The notes: generated by a model not told the origin, from the letters alone. Counted from the first letter of the stretch, positions 33,814 through 42,138 are shown. The stretch is DNA of 64,000 bases from Methylobacterium sp. (GCF_019745455.1 NZ_JAIETD010000050.1:62001-126000); one strand, 5' to 3'. Program-made: numbers and translations.

Positions 33814-35688
33814 ATGGCCATCAAGCCCTTCACCGCCGGGACCTACGTCTCAGACCGCAATGCGGCCAACATCGCCTCGATGAAGTCGAGGCTCGATACG
33901 CTCTCGACCCAGCTCGCTACGCAGCGGACCGCGGACAGCTATGGCGGTCTCGGCGCGGGGCGGACCACGAGCCTGAGCGCCCACGCCACGCTTTCCTCCC
34001 TCGACGGCTACGATGCCGCCATCAACGGCGCGAGCGTACGCGTCAATCTCGCCAGCGCCAGCATCACCCAGGTCGTCACCCTCGGCGACGAGGTCCGCTC
34101 GGCTCTGGCCTCGGCCGGCACCTTCGGCAGCGGCGGGGCGGTCGACAACTCCATCAAGATCGCCAGGAGCAATCTCGACTCCGCCCTCGACGCCCTGAAC
34201 CAGCAAGCAGCCGGGCGCTACCTGTTCGGCGGCCGCGAGACCGACAAGCCCCCGGTGGCCAGCAGCGACGTGATTTTGAACGGTGACCCTAGCCTCGGCC
34301 TCGACGGCCTCAAGGCCGTGATAGCGGAACGCAAGACCGCGGATGGGACGCTAAGAAGCAAGGATGCAAACTTAAATGACGTCATCGGCGGGTTGACCGT
34401 CGAGCAAGCGACCGCGGGAACGTTCTCGTTGTCCGAGGGGACGAACGAAGCCAATCGCGCCAATTTCGGATTCATCCTCCAAAAGGTCGTGAGTTCTAAT
34501 CAGTCGGCAATCTCCGTGACCCCGACGGCCGCAGTGGCACCCACGGTGACGCCTGTCTTCGAAACCGCCCCCATAGATGGCGACATCGTTCGCGTTACCA
34601 TTAACCAGGACGATGGCAGCCAAAAGCTCGTGGATTATAAGACGAGCAGTAAGTCGCCTCTCGGCCCAAACGAGTTCGCGTCGGGAGCCGGAGCCGCGGC
34701 CAGTTTGACGACGGTGCTGAGTAAAGATTGGAAAGGCAAGACGGTGGCGGCGGCCCAGAGCGGAACCCCTCCGGGAATCTCCCTCGCCTTCGCCGGCGGG
34801 ACAGCGGCAAGCGACTCTATCGCGGTCTCCGCCGCGACTCCCCCGGCAGCTGGCGATACCGTTACGGTGACCCTCGGCCTGCGCGACGGCACCTCCACGA
34901 CGATCACTCTGACCGCCAAGGCATCGGACCCTCTGGGCGTCAACGAGTTCCGGATCAACACAGATCCGGCTCTCACGGCGGCACAGCAAAGCCAAGAGAC
35001 CGCCAAGTCCCTTCAAAGCAAGCTCGCGGCTGCCCTCGACAAGAGCGCCACGACGACGCTCGCCGCGTCGTCCTCCGTGCTGGCGTCACAGGATTTCTTC
35101 GCGGGCTCGAAGCAGGCAGCCTTCGCGCCGCGCCGTTGGGACGAGGACAATGGCGGCTTCGTCTCCCAGCCGGCCGATCCCGACAATTCCGAGCTCAAGA
35201 AAACCGTGATCTGGTACACCGGCGACGACACGGCGGCCGATCCGCGCACGACCGCGACGGTCCAGGTCGATGCCAACCGCAAGGTCGGGATCGGCGCGCA
35301 GGCGAACGAGGCTCCGATCCAGAAGGTGCTCGCCGGCATCGCGGCTTTGGCCGCCGAGAGCTTCAGCGATCCCACGAACGGCACCGTCGAGAACGCCCGC
35401 TACCAGGAACTCACCGAGCGCACGCGCACGGTTCTGACCTCAAGTCGCGCCGCGGACAGCATCGAGAGCATCGCGAGCGATCTCAGCCTCGCGGCCAAGA
35501 ACATGGCCGATGCCAAGACGCAGAACAGCGATACGCGGGCCGTGCTGGAGAATACCCTCGACGGGATCGACACGGTCGACACCAACGCCGTGACGGTGGC
35601 ACTCCTGTCGCTCCAGACGCAGCTCCAGGCGAGCTACCAGGTCACCTCGACGCTCTCGAAGCTGTCGCTGGTCAACTACATGAACTGA
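33814..35688 (+). CDS. flgL: Flagellar hook-associated protein 3, FlgL, enlarged
   Basis: A 624-residue protein, about twice the length of enterobacterial FlgL (317). The N-terminal flagellin-like D0/D1 part (SMKSRLDTLSTQLATQRTAD, then LDALNQQAAGRYLFGGRETD) and the C-terminal part (DTNAVTVALLSLQTQLQASY) are normal. Between about residues 160 and 430 is a large Ala/Thr/Ser-rich insert with beta-rich repeats such as AAPTVTPVFETAPIDGD, part of it (34350-34640) lower in GC. It is probably a surface-exposed variable domain. Confidence 0.9.
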   Translation: MAIKPFTAGTYVSDRNAANIASMKSRLDTLSTQLATQRTADSYGGLGAGRTTSLSAHATLSSLDGYDAAINGASVRVNLASASITQVVTLGDEVRSALASAGTFGSGGAVDNSIKIARSNLDSALDALNQQAAGRYLFGGRETDKPPVASSDVILNGDPSLGLDGLKAVIAERKTADGTLRSKDANLNDVIGGLTVEQATAGTFSLSEGTNEANRANFGFILQKVVSSNQSAISVTPTAAVAPTVTPVFETAPIDGDIVRVTINQDDGSQKLVDYKTSSKSPLGPNEFASGAGAAASLTTVLSKDWKGKTVAAAQSGTPPGISLAFAGGTAASDSIAVSAATPPAAGDTVTVTLGLRDGTSTTITLTAKASDPLGVNEFRINTDPALTAAQQSQETAKSLQSKLAAALDKSATTTLAASSSVLASQDFFAGSKQAAFAPRRWDEDNGGFVSQPADPDNSELKKTVIWYTGDDTAADPRTTATVQVDANRKVGIGAQANEAPIQKVLAGIAALAAESFSDPTNGTVENARYQELTERTRTVLTSSRAADSIESIASDLSLAAKNMADAKTQNSDTRAVLENTLDGIDTVDTNAVTVALLSLQTQLQASYQVTSTLSKLSLVNYMN

Positions 35689-35721
35689 TGGCAGAGCCCT
35701 CCTTCGGGAAGAGGGGCGCAC

Positions 35722-36033
35722 ATGGTCATCCGGTCCGTCATCTGGCTCGCGCTGCTGACCGCACCGGTCGCCGCCGCCGAGAAGCCTGTCCCGTGGGACC
35801 CGACGTCGGGGCTCCGCCCTTGCCCGCGCCACGGCGGCGGCTTCGTGAAGGCTCCGGGGAGCGAGACCTGCATCCGGCTCTCGGGCCGGCTCTCGACGGA
35901 TCTCATCGCCCGCGATCGTCGCGAGCGCATGGCGCCGATCGTGGCGCCCACCGGTCGGATCGCGATCGATACCCGCACCGAGACCGAATACGGCCCGGTG
36001 CGGACTTTCGTGCGTGTCGGCGGCGGTCGCTGA
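35722..36033 (+). CDS. Mini-porin: N-terminal module of a Porin_2-type protein
   Basis: A 103-residue exported protein. A signal peptide (RSVIWLALLTAPVAAAE) is followed by LRPCPRHGGGFVKAPGSETC IRLSGRLSTDL and then TRTETEYGPVRTFVRVGGG. Full-size alphaproteobacterial porins begin with just this pattern: a Cys...Cys loop, then GR(V/L) strand, then a strand with EYG-R-(Y/F)-R. Here the protein stops after these first strands, too short for a barrel. It has its own start and stop, so it is not obviously a broken end. It follows flgL on the same strand by 33 bases. Confidence 0.65.
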   Translation: MVIRSVIWLALLTAPVAAAEKPVPWDPTSGLRPCPRHGGGFVKAPGSETCIRLSGRLSTDLIARDRRERMAPIVAPTGRIAIDTRTETEYGPVRTFVRVGGGR

Positions 36034-36045
36034 GAGGCTGCAGGC

Positions 36046-36531
36046 CTACAGGCTACGCGACAGGATCAGCGGCTGGCTGCCAGCCGCTCCCGGCCGCCCG
36101 TAGGGCGAGGGCGCGGTCGAGGGCATGCCGTAGACCGTCGGGACGCGCGCCCGGCTCATGTCGTCGGCGAGGGTCTTCACCAGGTTCTCGGCGACCGAGC
36201 GGGCGGTGGCGAGGACCATCTGGTTCGTCTCGACGATGCCGGCGAAGCGCTTGTGCGCGGCCTTGAGGCTCTCGATCGCGTCCGGCGCGAAGCGGGCGAG
36301 GGCAATCGCGTTAGCCTTGGCGGTCTCCAGGCCCTGCAGATAGGCGCCCATCAGGCTCGCCTTGCGCTCGCTGTCCTTCAGCCCCTCGCGCAGGCGCCCC
36401 TGGCGTACGAAGCCGCTCTCGGCGTCGAGCACGGCCTCCAGTGCCGTCATCGTCGCCAGCACCTGCGCCACGAGGGCGGCGGCGCCGGTCCGGTCGGTGA
36501 TGCGGAGGGTCTTGCTGTCGCTATGCTGCAC
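36046..36531 (-). CDS. FlgN-like flagellar protein
   Basis: A 161-residue mostly helical protein. The part LATMTALEAVLDAESGFVRQ GRLREGLKDSERK, and then KRFAGIVETNQMVLATARSV, has the long-helix pattern of FlgN, the chaperone that delivers FlgK and FlgL to the export gate; the C-terminal 35 residues are Pro/Gly-rich. It overlaps the preceding rod-binding gene by 11 bases. A FlgN role fits with flgK and flgL nearby, but the sequence is divergent and the assignment is by pattern and place. Confidence 0.6.
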   Translation of the reverse strand: MQHSDSKTLRITDRTGAAALVAQVLATMTALEAVLDAESGFVRQGRLREGLKDSERKASLMGAYLQGLETAKANAIALARFAPDAIESLKAAHKRFAGIVETNQMVLATARSVAENLVKTLADDMSRARVPTVYGMPSTAPSPYGRPGAAGSQPLILSRSL

Positions 36532-36910
36532 GGCTGGCCTCCTGCATCCGCATCATCTCGCGGTAGACCTGGTCGCCGATGCCGACGCCGCCGCTCTTCA
36601 CGATCTGGCCGGCATATTCCTTGGTGAGCATCGAGCGGTAGACGCCGCCGCCGGTGCCGTTCTCGCCCAAGGGTCCGTCGGTCCCTTGCGAGGCGGTGAG
36701 CTTGTCGAGGCTGTTCTCGAGGAACATCGTCTCGAACTCGGTGGCGGTCTTGCGGGCTTTGACCGCCTTCGGGTCGGCTGCCTCGGCGAGGCTCTTGGTA
36801 TCGGCGAGACTCTTGGTCCTGCCGTTGCCGCTGAGGCCGGCGGCGATGTCGCCGACGATGGATTTCCCGACGCCGATGGCGGCGGAGACCGCGAAAGGAG
36901 CGAGCATCAT
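36521..36910 (-). CDS. flgJ: Rod-binding protein, FlgJ N-terminal domain only
   Basis: A 129-residue protein matching the rod-capping N-terminal half of FlgJ: KARKTATEFETMFLENSLDK, then GVYRSMLTKEYAGQIVKSGG and VYREMMRMQEASRA. The muramidase domain found in enterobacterial FlgJ is absent, as in other alphaproteobacteria, which use a separate lytic enzyme (SltF). A small internal repeat (TKSLADTKSLAEA) precedes the domain. The start could be 36910 or the next ATG, 36907. It follows flgI by 45 bases in the same operon. Confidence 0.85.
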   Translation of the reverse strand: MMLAPFAVSAAIGVGKSIVGDIAAGLSGNGRTKSLADTKSLAEAADPKAVKARKTATEFETMFLENSLDKLTASQGTDGPLGENGTGGGVYRSMLTKEYAGQIVKSGGVGIGDQVYREMMRMQEASRAA

Positions 36911-36955
36911 GGCGGTTACCTCGATGTGAGAGGGAAGGAGAGGGACGGCATCGGC

Positions 36956-38101
36956 TCACATCACCTCGATATCGGCCTGGAGCGCGCCGGCGGCCTTGAT
37001 GGCCTGGAGGATCGAGATGAGGTCGCGCGGGCCGACGCCGAGGGCGTTGAGCCCATCGACGAGCTCGCGGAGGGTCACGCCTTCCTTGACCAGCGCCAGC
37101 TTGTTGCCGTCGCCTGTATCGACCCTGACGCCGGTACGCGGAACCACCACGGTCTGGCCCTGGCTGAGCGGGGCGGGCTGGCTCACCTGCGGCTGCTCGG
37201 TGATGGTGACGGTGAGGTTGCCCTGCGCGATCGCGACGGTGGAGACGCGCACGTCGCGTCCCATCACGATGATGCCGGAGCGCTCGTCCACCACCACCCG
37301 GGCGGTCTGGTCGGGCTCGACCTTCAGCTGTTCGATCTCGGTGACGAGGCGGATCATGTTGCCGTTGTAGCGGGCCGGGATCTGCAGGGTGACCGTTGCC
37401 GGATCGGTGGGCTCGGCGGTGTCGGCGCCCATGAAGTCGTTGATCGCGGCGGCGATCCGCTTCGAGGTGGTGAAGTCGGGATTGCGCAGGGAAAGGCGCA
37501 GAGAGCGCATGTCGTTCATCTTGAACGCCATCTCGCGCTCGATCATCGCCCCGTTGGGCACTCGCCCGTTGGTGGGCACGCCGCGGGTGATCTTGGCGGC
37601 ATCGCCCTCGGCCGAGAATCCGGCGATGGCCACCGAGCCCTGCGCCAGAGCGTAGACCTCGCCGTCGGCGCCCAGCAGCGGCGTCACCAGCAGCGTACCG
37701 CCCTGGAGCGACTTGGCGTCGCCAAGGGAGGACACGGTGATGTCGATGCGGTTCCCTTGGGTGCCGAAGGGAGGCAGGCTCGCGGTCACCATCACGGCGG
37801 CGAGATTCTGAGTGCGCATGGTGGCGCCGCGGGTGTTGACGCCGAGGCGCTCCAGCATCGCCTGCAGCGATTGCCTGGTGAAGGGGATGTTGTTGAGGGT
37901 GTCGCCGGTGCCGTTGAGACCGACGACGATGCCGTAGCCGACCAGCTGATTCTGGCGCACGCCCTCGATCGAGGCGAGGTCCTTCACCCGAGACAGGGCG
38001 GACGCGCCGCCCATGAATCCCATGAGGAGGGCTGCCATCATCGCCGGCACGGCGAAGAATCGGCGGAGGGGGGATCGATCGGGGCGGATCGCGAGGGACA
38101 T
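36956..38101 (-). CDS. flgI: Flagellar P-ring protein FlgI
   Basis: A 381-residue periplasmic ring subunit. After a signal peptide (FFAVPAMMAALLMGFMGGAS) comes the FlgI start SRVKDLASIEGVRQNQLVGY then GIVVGLNGTGDT, and the terminal ALGVGPRDLISILQAIKAAG. The ATG at 38101 is chosen over 38149, since the latter lies inside the -24/-12 promoter at 38139-38153. The operon continues with the FlgJ rod-binding protein and the FlgN-like gene; it is divergent from fliX, as in Caulobacter. Confidence 0.95.
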   Translation of the reverse strand: MSLAIRPDRSPLRRFFAVPAMMAALLMGFMGGASALSRVKDLASIEGVRQNQLVGYGIVVGLNGTGDTLNNIPFTRQSLQAMLERLGVNTRGATMRTQNLAAVMVTASLPPFGTQGNRIDITVSSLGDAKSLQGGTLLVTPLLGADGEVYALAQGSVAIAGFSAEGDAAKITRGVPTNGRVPNGAMIEREMAFKMNDMRSLRLSLRNPDFTTSKRIAAAINDFMGADTAEPTDPATVTLQIPARYNGNMIRLVTEIEQLKVEPDQTARVVVDERSGIIVMGRDVRVSTVAIAQGNLTVTITEQPQVSQPAPLSQGQTVVVPRTGVRVDTGDGNKLALVKEGVTLRELVDGLNALGVGPRDLISILQAIKAAGALQADIEVM

Positions 38102-38138
38102 GGAGCCTGATGGGCGAGAGCGGATCGCCTTTCGATCA

Positions 38139-38153
38139 GCCAGGATCATGCCA
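38139..38153 (-). promoter_or_regulatory. Sigma-54-like promoter of flgI
   Basis: Minus strand TGGCATG-ATCC-TGGC: exact GG-N10-GC spacing, with two changes from TGGCACG-N4-TTGC. The implied start is near 38127, 26 bases before the FlgI ATG at 38101. The palindrome at 38243-38267 is about 100 bases upstream, like the arrangement at flgE and flgF. Confidence 0.6.
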
Positions 38154-38242
38154 GATGGCCGCGTTCAGCAAGTTACTGAAATAGAATGATTTTTAATGAG
38201 AGGCGGCGCTGCTGGCCCGATAGATGACCCCGCCGTTCCTGC

Positions 38243-38267
38243 CGACCCGGCAGAAGCTGCCGGGTCG
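38243..38267. promoter_or_regulatory. Flagellar palindrome between flgI and fliX (FlbD/ftr-like)
   Basis: A perfect 11-bp inverted repeat, CGACCCGGCAG-AAG-CTGCCGGGTCG. It shares the CCGGCAG...TGCCGG core with the sites at 30301-30329 and 46006-46020. It directly abuts the CtrA box at 38268, so activator and CtrA could interact here. Confidence 0.6.
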
Positions 38268-38282
38268 TTTACGTCCGATTAA
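38268..38282 (+). promoter_or_regulatory. CtrA box upstream of fliX
   Basis: TTTA-CGTCCGA-TTAAC: correct N7 spacing and one mismatch to the CtrA consensus TTAA-N7-TTAA. It lies 60 bases upstream of the fliX ATG. fliX is under CtrA control in Caulobacter. Confidence 0.6.
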
Positions 38283-38341
38283 CCATGTCGGCCCGATGGT
38301 ACTGGCGGAGGGGCGAGCGCCCCACAGGATCGGCGGTTCCC

Positions 38342-38776
38342 ATGCGTGTCGACACCCGTTTCGTCGCCCAGGCCGCGGGCCCCGCCGCGAGCGGGCGCCG
38401 GCCGGAGGCCGCCACCGCCTTCGCCCTCGAACACCATTCCGCAGCGGCGGCCGCGGCCGGAAGCCCCGCGGCGGCCTCACTCGCAGGCCTCGACGCGATC
38501 CTCACCCTTCAAGGGCAGTCTGAGACGCCGAAGGAGCGCCGCCGCCGATCGGCCCAGCGCGGACACGAGCTCCTCGACGGCCTCGACAGGTTGAAAGCCT
38601 CCCTCCTGTCGGGAAAGGTCTCGACCCGAGATCTGCAGGCCATCGCCGGCCGCCTCTCGGATCGTGCCGGCCTGAGCGGCGATCCTCGGCTCGACGGCCT
38701 CGTCGCCGATATCGAGCTTCGCGCCGCGGTGGAACTGGCGAAGCTGCAGGTGGGGCAGGGGGGCGGACGAGCGTAG
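38342..38776 (+). CDS. fliX: Flagellar assembly regulator FliX
   Basis: A 144-residue protein starting MRVDTRFVAQAAGPA, with a disordered Ala-rich N-terminal part, then the FliX core LAGLDAILTLQGQSETPKER, RRSAQRGHELLDGLDRLKAS and DPRLDGLVADIELRAAVELA. In Caulobacter FliX links completion of the early flagellar structure to the activity of the sigma-54 activator FlbD. Its presence here supports a FlbD-type hierarchy. The ATG at 38342 is chosen over 38285, since the extra leader is not conserved-looking. Divergent from flgI. Confidence 0.88.
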   Translation: MRVDTRFVAQAAGPAASGRRPEAATAFALEHHSAAAAAAGSPAAASLAGLDAILTLQGQSETPKERRRRSAQRGHELLDGLDRLKASLLSGKVSTRDLQAIAGRLSDRAGLSGDPRLDGLVADIELRAAVELAKLQVGQGGGRA

Positions 38777-38959
38777 GCTCTTGCGGCTGGCCTGACCTTT
38801 CCGCTGACTGAGGCGCGGTCGTCATAGAGGCTTTGACCCTCCTACGTCCGGCCCAGGCCGTTCGTTGGCCGATGCAGGCGTTGACGCCCGGCCCCTGATC
38901 TTCGACAAGGCCCGCGATGCGAACCGGCGGCCGACCGTCGCGCCTGCGTTCCGGCCCCG

Positions 38960-40333
38960 ATGCTCTTCAACTCGTTTCCCTTTCTCCTCGCCTTCCTGCC
39001 GGCCGCGCTGATCCTGCACGGGCTCGCCGCCCGTTTCCGGCCGGACTGGCGGCTTCCCGTCCTCCTCGCCCTATCCTTCGTGTTCTACGGCTGGTGGGAC
39101 GTGCGCTTCGTGCCCCTGCTCGCCGGATCGATCGGGCTGAACTGGTTCGTGGCGTTGCTCTTCCTGAGGAGCGGCGCGGGCTGGCTGATCCCCCTCGCCA
39201 TCGGCCTCAACCTCGCCGTCCTGGCCCTGTTCAAGTACCTGAATTTCTTTGCCGATCTCGCCAACCTCGTGCCCGGGCTCACCCTGCCGCACGCCGATCT
39301 CGTTCTGCCGCTCGGGATCTCGTTCTTTACCTTCCACCATGTCATGTACCTGGTGGATCTGCGTGCCGGCCGGGCACCGCCCTACGACCTCCTGCGCTAC
39401 GCCCTCTACATCGCGTTCTTCCCGCAGGTGCTGGCCGGCCCGCTCGTGCGCTGGCGCGAGATCATGCACCAGTTCGACGAGGCGCCTTATGCCCGCCCCG
39501 ATGCGGCCGAGCGCTTCGGGCGCGGCATCCTCCTCCTCTGCGTCGGCCTGTCGAAGAAGGTGTTTCTCGGCGATCCCCTCGGGGCTCTCGTCAACCCGGT
39601 GTTCCAGGCCGCCGCCGCGGGGCAGGTCGTCACCATGGCGGAGGCCTGGCAGGCGGCTTTCGGCTTCACTTTCCAGATCTACTTCGACTTCTCGGGCTAC
39701 ACCGACATGGCGCTCGGCATCGCCCTGATGCTCGGAATCGTGCTGCCCCAGAACTTCGACGTGCCGTATCGCGCGGCCTCGCTGCAGGATTTCTGGCGGC
39801 GCTGGCACATGACGCTGTCGCGGTTCCTCCGGGACTACCTCTACATCCCGCTCGGCGGCAACCGGCATGGCCTCGCCCTGCAGTTCGGCGCCCTCTTCGC
39901 CACCATGACTCTCGGCGGCCTCTGGCACGGGGCGGGCCTGACCTTCGTCGCATGGGGCGCCGCCCATGGCGCCGGGCTCGGAGCCGGCCTTCTCTGGCGC
40001 CGGGCCGGGCTGCCGATGCCGGCGATCCTCGGCTGGGCGCTCACCTTCGTGTTCGTCGTCCTGACCTGGGTGCTGTTCCGCGCCACCAGCTTCGAGGCCG
40101 CGATCGCGATCTACAAGGGCCTGTTCGGCCTCGCCCCCACCGGGGGAGGATTGCGCTGGCGGACCCTTGCGCTCGCGGCCGCCGCCGCGATGCTGGGGCC
40201 GAGCGCCTGGGTCGCGGTCCAGCGGGTCCAGCCCTCCCGCCTCGCAGCGATCCTGTGCGGCCTCCTGTTCGTCGTCCTCCTCCTCAAGATCGGGGACGAT
40301 GCGAACTACGACTTCATCTACTTCCAGTTCTGA
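38960..40333 (+). CDS. MBOAT family O-acyltransferase (AlgI-like)
   Basis: A 457-residue multi-pass membrane protein beginning MLFNSFPFLLAFLPAALILH, the standard AlgI/DltB-like start. The catalytic His lies in TLGGLWHGAGLTFVAWGAAH, and the invariant re-entrant part SLQDFWRRWHMTLSRFLRDY LYIPLGGNR is present. It passes acyl (usually acetyl) groups across the membrane onto a polysaccharide or other carrier. The gene after it, four bases downstream, encodes an SGNH-like partner. No alginate or cellulose genes are near, so the acceptor is unknown; flagellar genes lie on both sides. Confidence 0.9.
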   Translation: MLFNSFPFLLAFLPAALILHGLAARFRPDWRLPVLLALSFVFYGWWDVRFVPLLAGSIGLNWFVALLFLRSGAGWLIPLAIGLNLAVLALFKYLNFFADLANLVPGLTLPHADLVLPLGISFFTFHHVMYLVDLRAGRAPPYDLLRYALYIAFFPQVLAGPLVRWREIMHQFDEAPYARPDAAERFGRGILLLCVGLSKKVFLGDPLGALVNPVFQAAAAGQVVTMAEAWQAAFGFTFQIYFDFSGYTDMALGIALMLGIVLPQNFDVPYRAASLQDFWRRWHMTLSRFLRDYLYIPLGGNRHGLALQFGALFATMTLGGLWHGAGLTFVAWGAAHGAGLGAGLLWRRAGLPMPAILGWALTFVFVVLTWVLFRATSFEAAIAIYKGLFGLAPTGGGLRWRTLALAAAAAMLGPSAWVAVQRVQPSRLAAILCGLLFVVLLLKIGDDANYDFIYFQF

Positions 40334-40336
40334 CCG

Positions 40337-41332
40337 ATGGGGCAGGGCTGGCGCGCATTCTCGATCTCATTCGGCGCCGCCGCGGCGGCGATCCTCGCCG
40401 GCTACGTTGCCCTCGCCTACCTCGTCGATCCCTACGATACCGGGCGCTCGCCCATTGGCTGGAAAACGGGCGTGCGGCCGCAGGGGCCGCGTACGGCGGT
40501 GGCGAGCCGGGGGCGCGACCCGGCCTTCGACGGCGCGATCATCGGCAACTCGCACATTCAGCTCGTCTCGCCCGAGCGCCTCGCCGAGAAGGCCCGCATC
40601 CCGTTCGTGCAGCTCTCGGTGCCCGCGACGAGCCCGGCCGAGCACTTCGCGATCCTTGGCTGGTACCTGCGTCATCACGCCGATCCCAAGGCGATCGTCA
40701 TCGCCCCGGACGAGTACTGGTGCACCGACGATCCCGCCCTGCCGAACCCGAAATCCTTTCCGTTCTGGCTCCTGGCGGACTCGACGCCGGCCTACCTGCG
40801 CGGGCTGATGCGGTTCTCGGCCGCGCAGGAGGTGGTCAACCGCCTCGGCCGGGCCTCACGCCGCAACCCCTCCCGCGCGCGGCCGGATGGCTGGTCGGAT
40901 TACGAGCCCACCTATCTCGGCCTTGCGGCGAACGATCCGCGGGGCGCGGCGCAGCAGGCAGCCCAGCGAGACACGCCCGCGCCGGACGGACCCGATCCGG
41001 GCCGTGGCGGCCCCCGGTTTCCCGCCGCCGACCGGTTCGCCGACATCGCCGCGCGCCTGCCCGCGACCACCGCCCTCGTCGTGGTGTTTCCGCCGATCTC
41101 GCCTGCTACCCTGCCGCGGCCCGGCACCGTGCGGGAGGCAGCCGAGACTGCCTGCAAGGACGCTGTCGCGGCGGCGGCCCGTCGGCATCCCCGCACCGCC
41201 GTCCTCGATTGGCGGACCCGCCGGCCGGACCTCGCCGATCCCAGCCTTTTCTTCGACCAGGGGCATTACCGCCGGCCCGTCGCCGACTCGCTCGCCGATG
41301 GGATTGCCGCTGCGCTGGAGACCCTTCGGTGA
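40337..41332 (+). CDS. SGNH-like protein, probable partner of the MBOAT acetyltransferase
   Basis: A 331-residue protein with one N-terminal membrane anchor (AFSISFGAAAAAILAGYVAL). The outside domain has block I IIGNSHIQLVSPERL (catalytic Ser in the GNSH motif) and a C-terminal FFDQGHYRRPVADSLADG, where DxxH supplies the other two triad residues. This is the AlgJ/AlgX-like pattern. The reaction would be transfer of the acetyl group delivered by the MBOAT to the final acceptor. Tight coupling with the MBOAT gene supports this. It is divergent in sequence, so the family call rests on motifs. Confidence 0.65.
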   Translation: MGQGWRAFSISFGAAAAAILAGYVALAYLVDPYDTGRSPIGWKTGVRPQGPRTAVASRGRDPAFDGAIIGNSHIQLVSPERLAEKARIPFVQLSVPATSPAEHFAILGWYLRHHADPKAIVIAPDEYWCTDDPALPNPKSFPFWLLADSTPAYLRGLMRFSAAQEVVNRLGRASRRNPSRARPDGWSDYEPTYLGLAANDPRGAAQQAAQRDTPAPDGPDPGRGGPRFPAADRFADIAARLPATTALVVVFPPISPATLPRPGTVREAAETACKDAVAAAARRHPRTAVLDWRTRRPDLADPSLFFDQGHYRRPVADSLADGIAAALETLR

Positions 41333-41565
41333 TCCTGGCCTGCTGGACGATGAAATCCGGGCGTACACTTTCGTACGGATCTCGACAATTGTAGAGCCAG
41401 CACCCGGCGACCATCAGTCGTTGCGTGTTTACCGCAGCTTGACGCGTTCCGCGCGACCCTTGGTCCCGAACAGCCAGGGTGCGTTGTGGTCAAGGCGAGG
41501 CTCGACTATAGGCTCGCCAAACATCGCCGCAGACCGGCCGCGACCGTAGGGCGAAGGGTGTCAGG

Positions 41566-41985
41566 ATGGCCAAGGTCACGATCGAGGACGGATACGTACC
41601 CACTGACAGCGAGCCGTTCATGAACGAGCGGCAGCGCGAGTACTTCCGCCGCAAGCTCCTCGGCTGGAAAAGCGACATCATGCGCGAGGCGCAGGACACG
41701 CTGGTCGCGCTTCAGAGCGAGAACGAGAACCATCCCGACATCGCCGACCGTGCCTCGTCCGAGACCGATCGGGCGATCGAACTCCGGGCCCGCGACCGCC
41801 AGCGCAAGCTCACCGGCAAGATCGACGCCGCCCTCGCGCGGATCGAGGACGGCACCTACGGCTATTGCGAAGAGACCGGCGAGCCGATCTCGCTCAAACG
41901 CCTCGACGCAAGGCCGATCGCCACACTGTCCCTCGAGGCGCAGGAGCGACACGAGCGCCGCGAGCGGGTCTATCGCGACGATTGA
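41566..41985 (+). CDS. dksA: RNA polymerase-binding transcription factor DksA
   Basis: A 139-residue DksA. The coiled coil tip has the DxxDxA motif in HPDIADRASSETDRA, which enters the polymerase secondary channel. The C-terminal globular part reads TYGYCEETGEPISLKRLDAR and PIATLSLEAQERHERR. Only one of the four zinc-finger cysteines is kept, as in some other alphaproteobacterial DksA proteins, so it may be redox- and zinc-independent. It amplifies the ppGpp response at rRNA and amino-acid promoters. It stands alone. Confidence 0.92.
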   Translation: MAKVTIEDGYVPTDSEPFMNERQREYFRRKLLGWKSDIMREAQDTLVALQSENENHPDIADRASSETDRAIELRARDRQRKLTGKIDAALARIEDGTYGYCEETGEPISLKRLDARPIATLSLEAQERHERRERVYRDD

Positions 41986-42113
41986 GCCTACCCGCCTCTC
42001 GCAAGGGCGAAGTCAAGCAATTTCCTCAACGGGTCCAGCGCGATCATTGATCTTTCGCGCAGGTCTCGCGCGATCACTTGCCAAGACAACCCTCGAGCGC
42101 GAGCTTGGCCAAA

Positions 42114-42138
42114 GGAACCTTGCCGGTCCGCCAAGTCT
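42114..42138 (+). promoter_or_regulatory. Weak EcfG-like promoter
   Basis: GGAAC, 16 bases, GTCT. The -35 part is exact for the general stress sigma factor; the -10 part differs from CGTT/GTT. It lies 34-58 bases ahead of the small membrane protein gene at 42172. Confidence 0.25.

Noticed and set aside
36362..38110. 582-codon plus-strand frame across flgI and flgJ
   Set aside because: Antisense shadow of well-supported flagellar genes.
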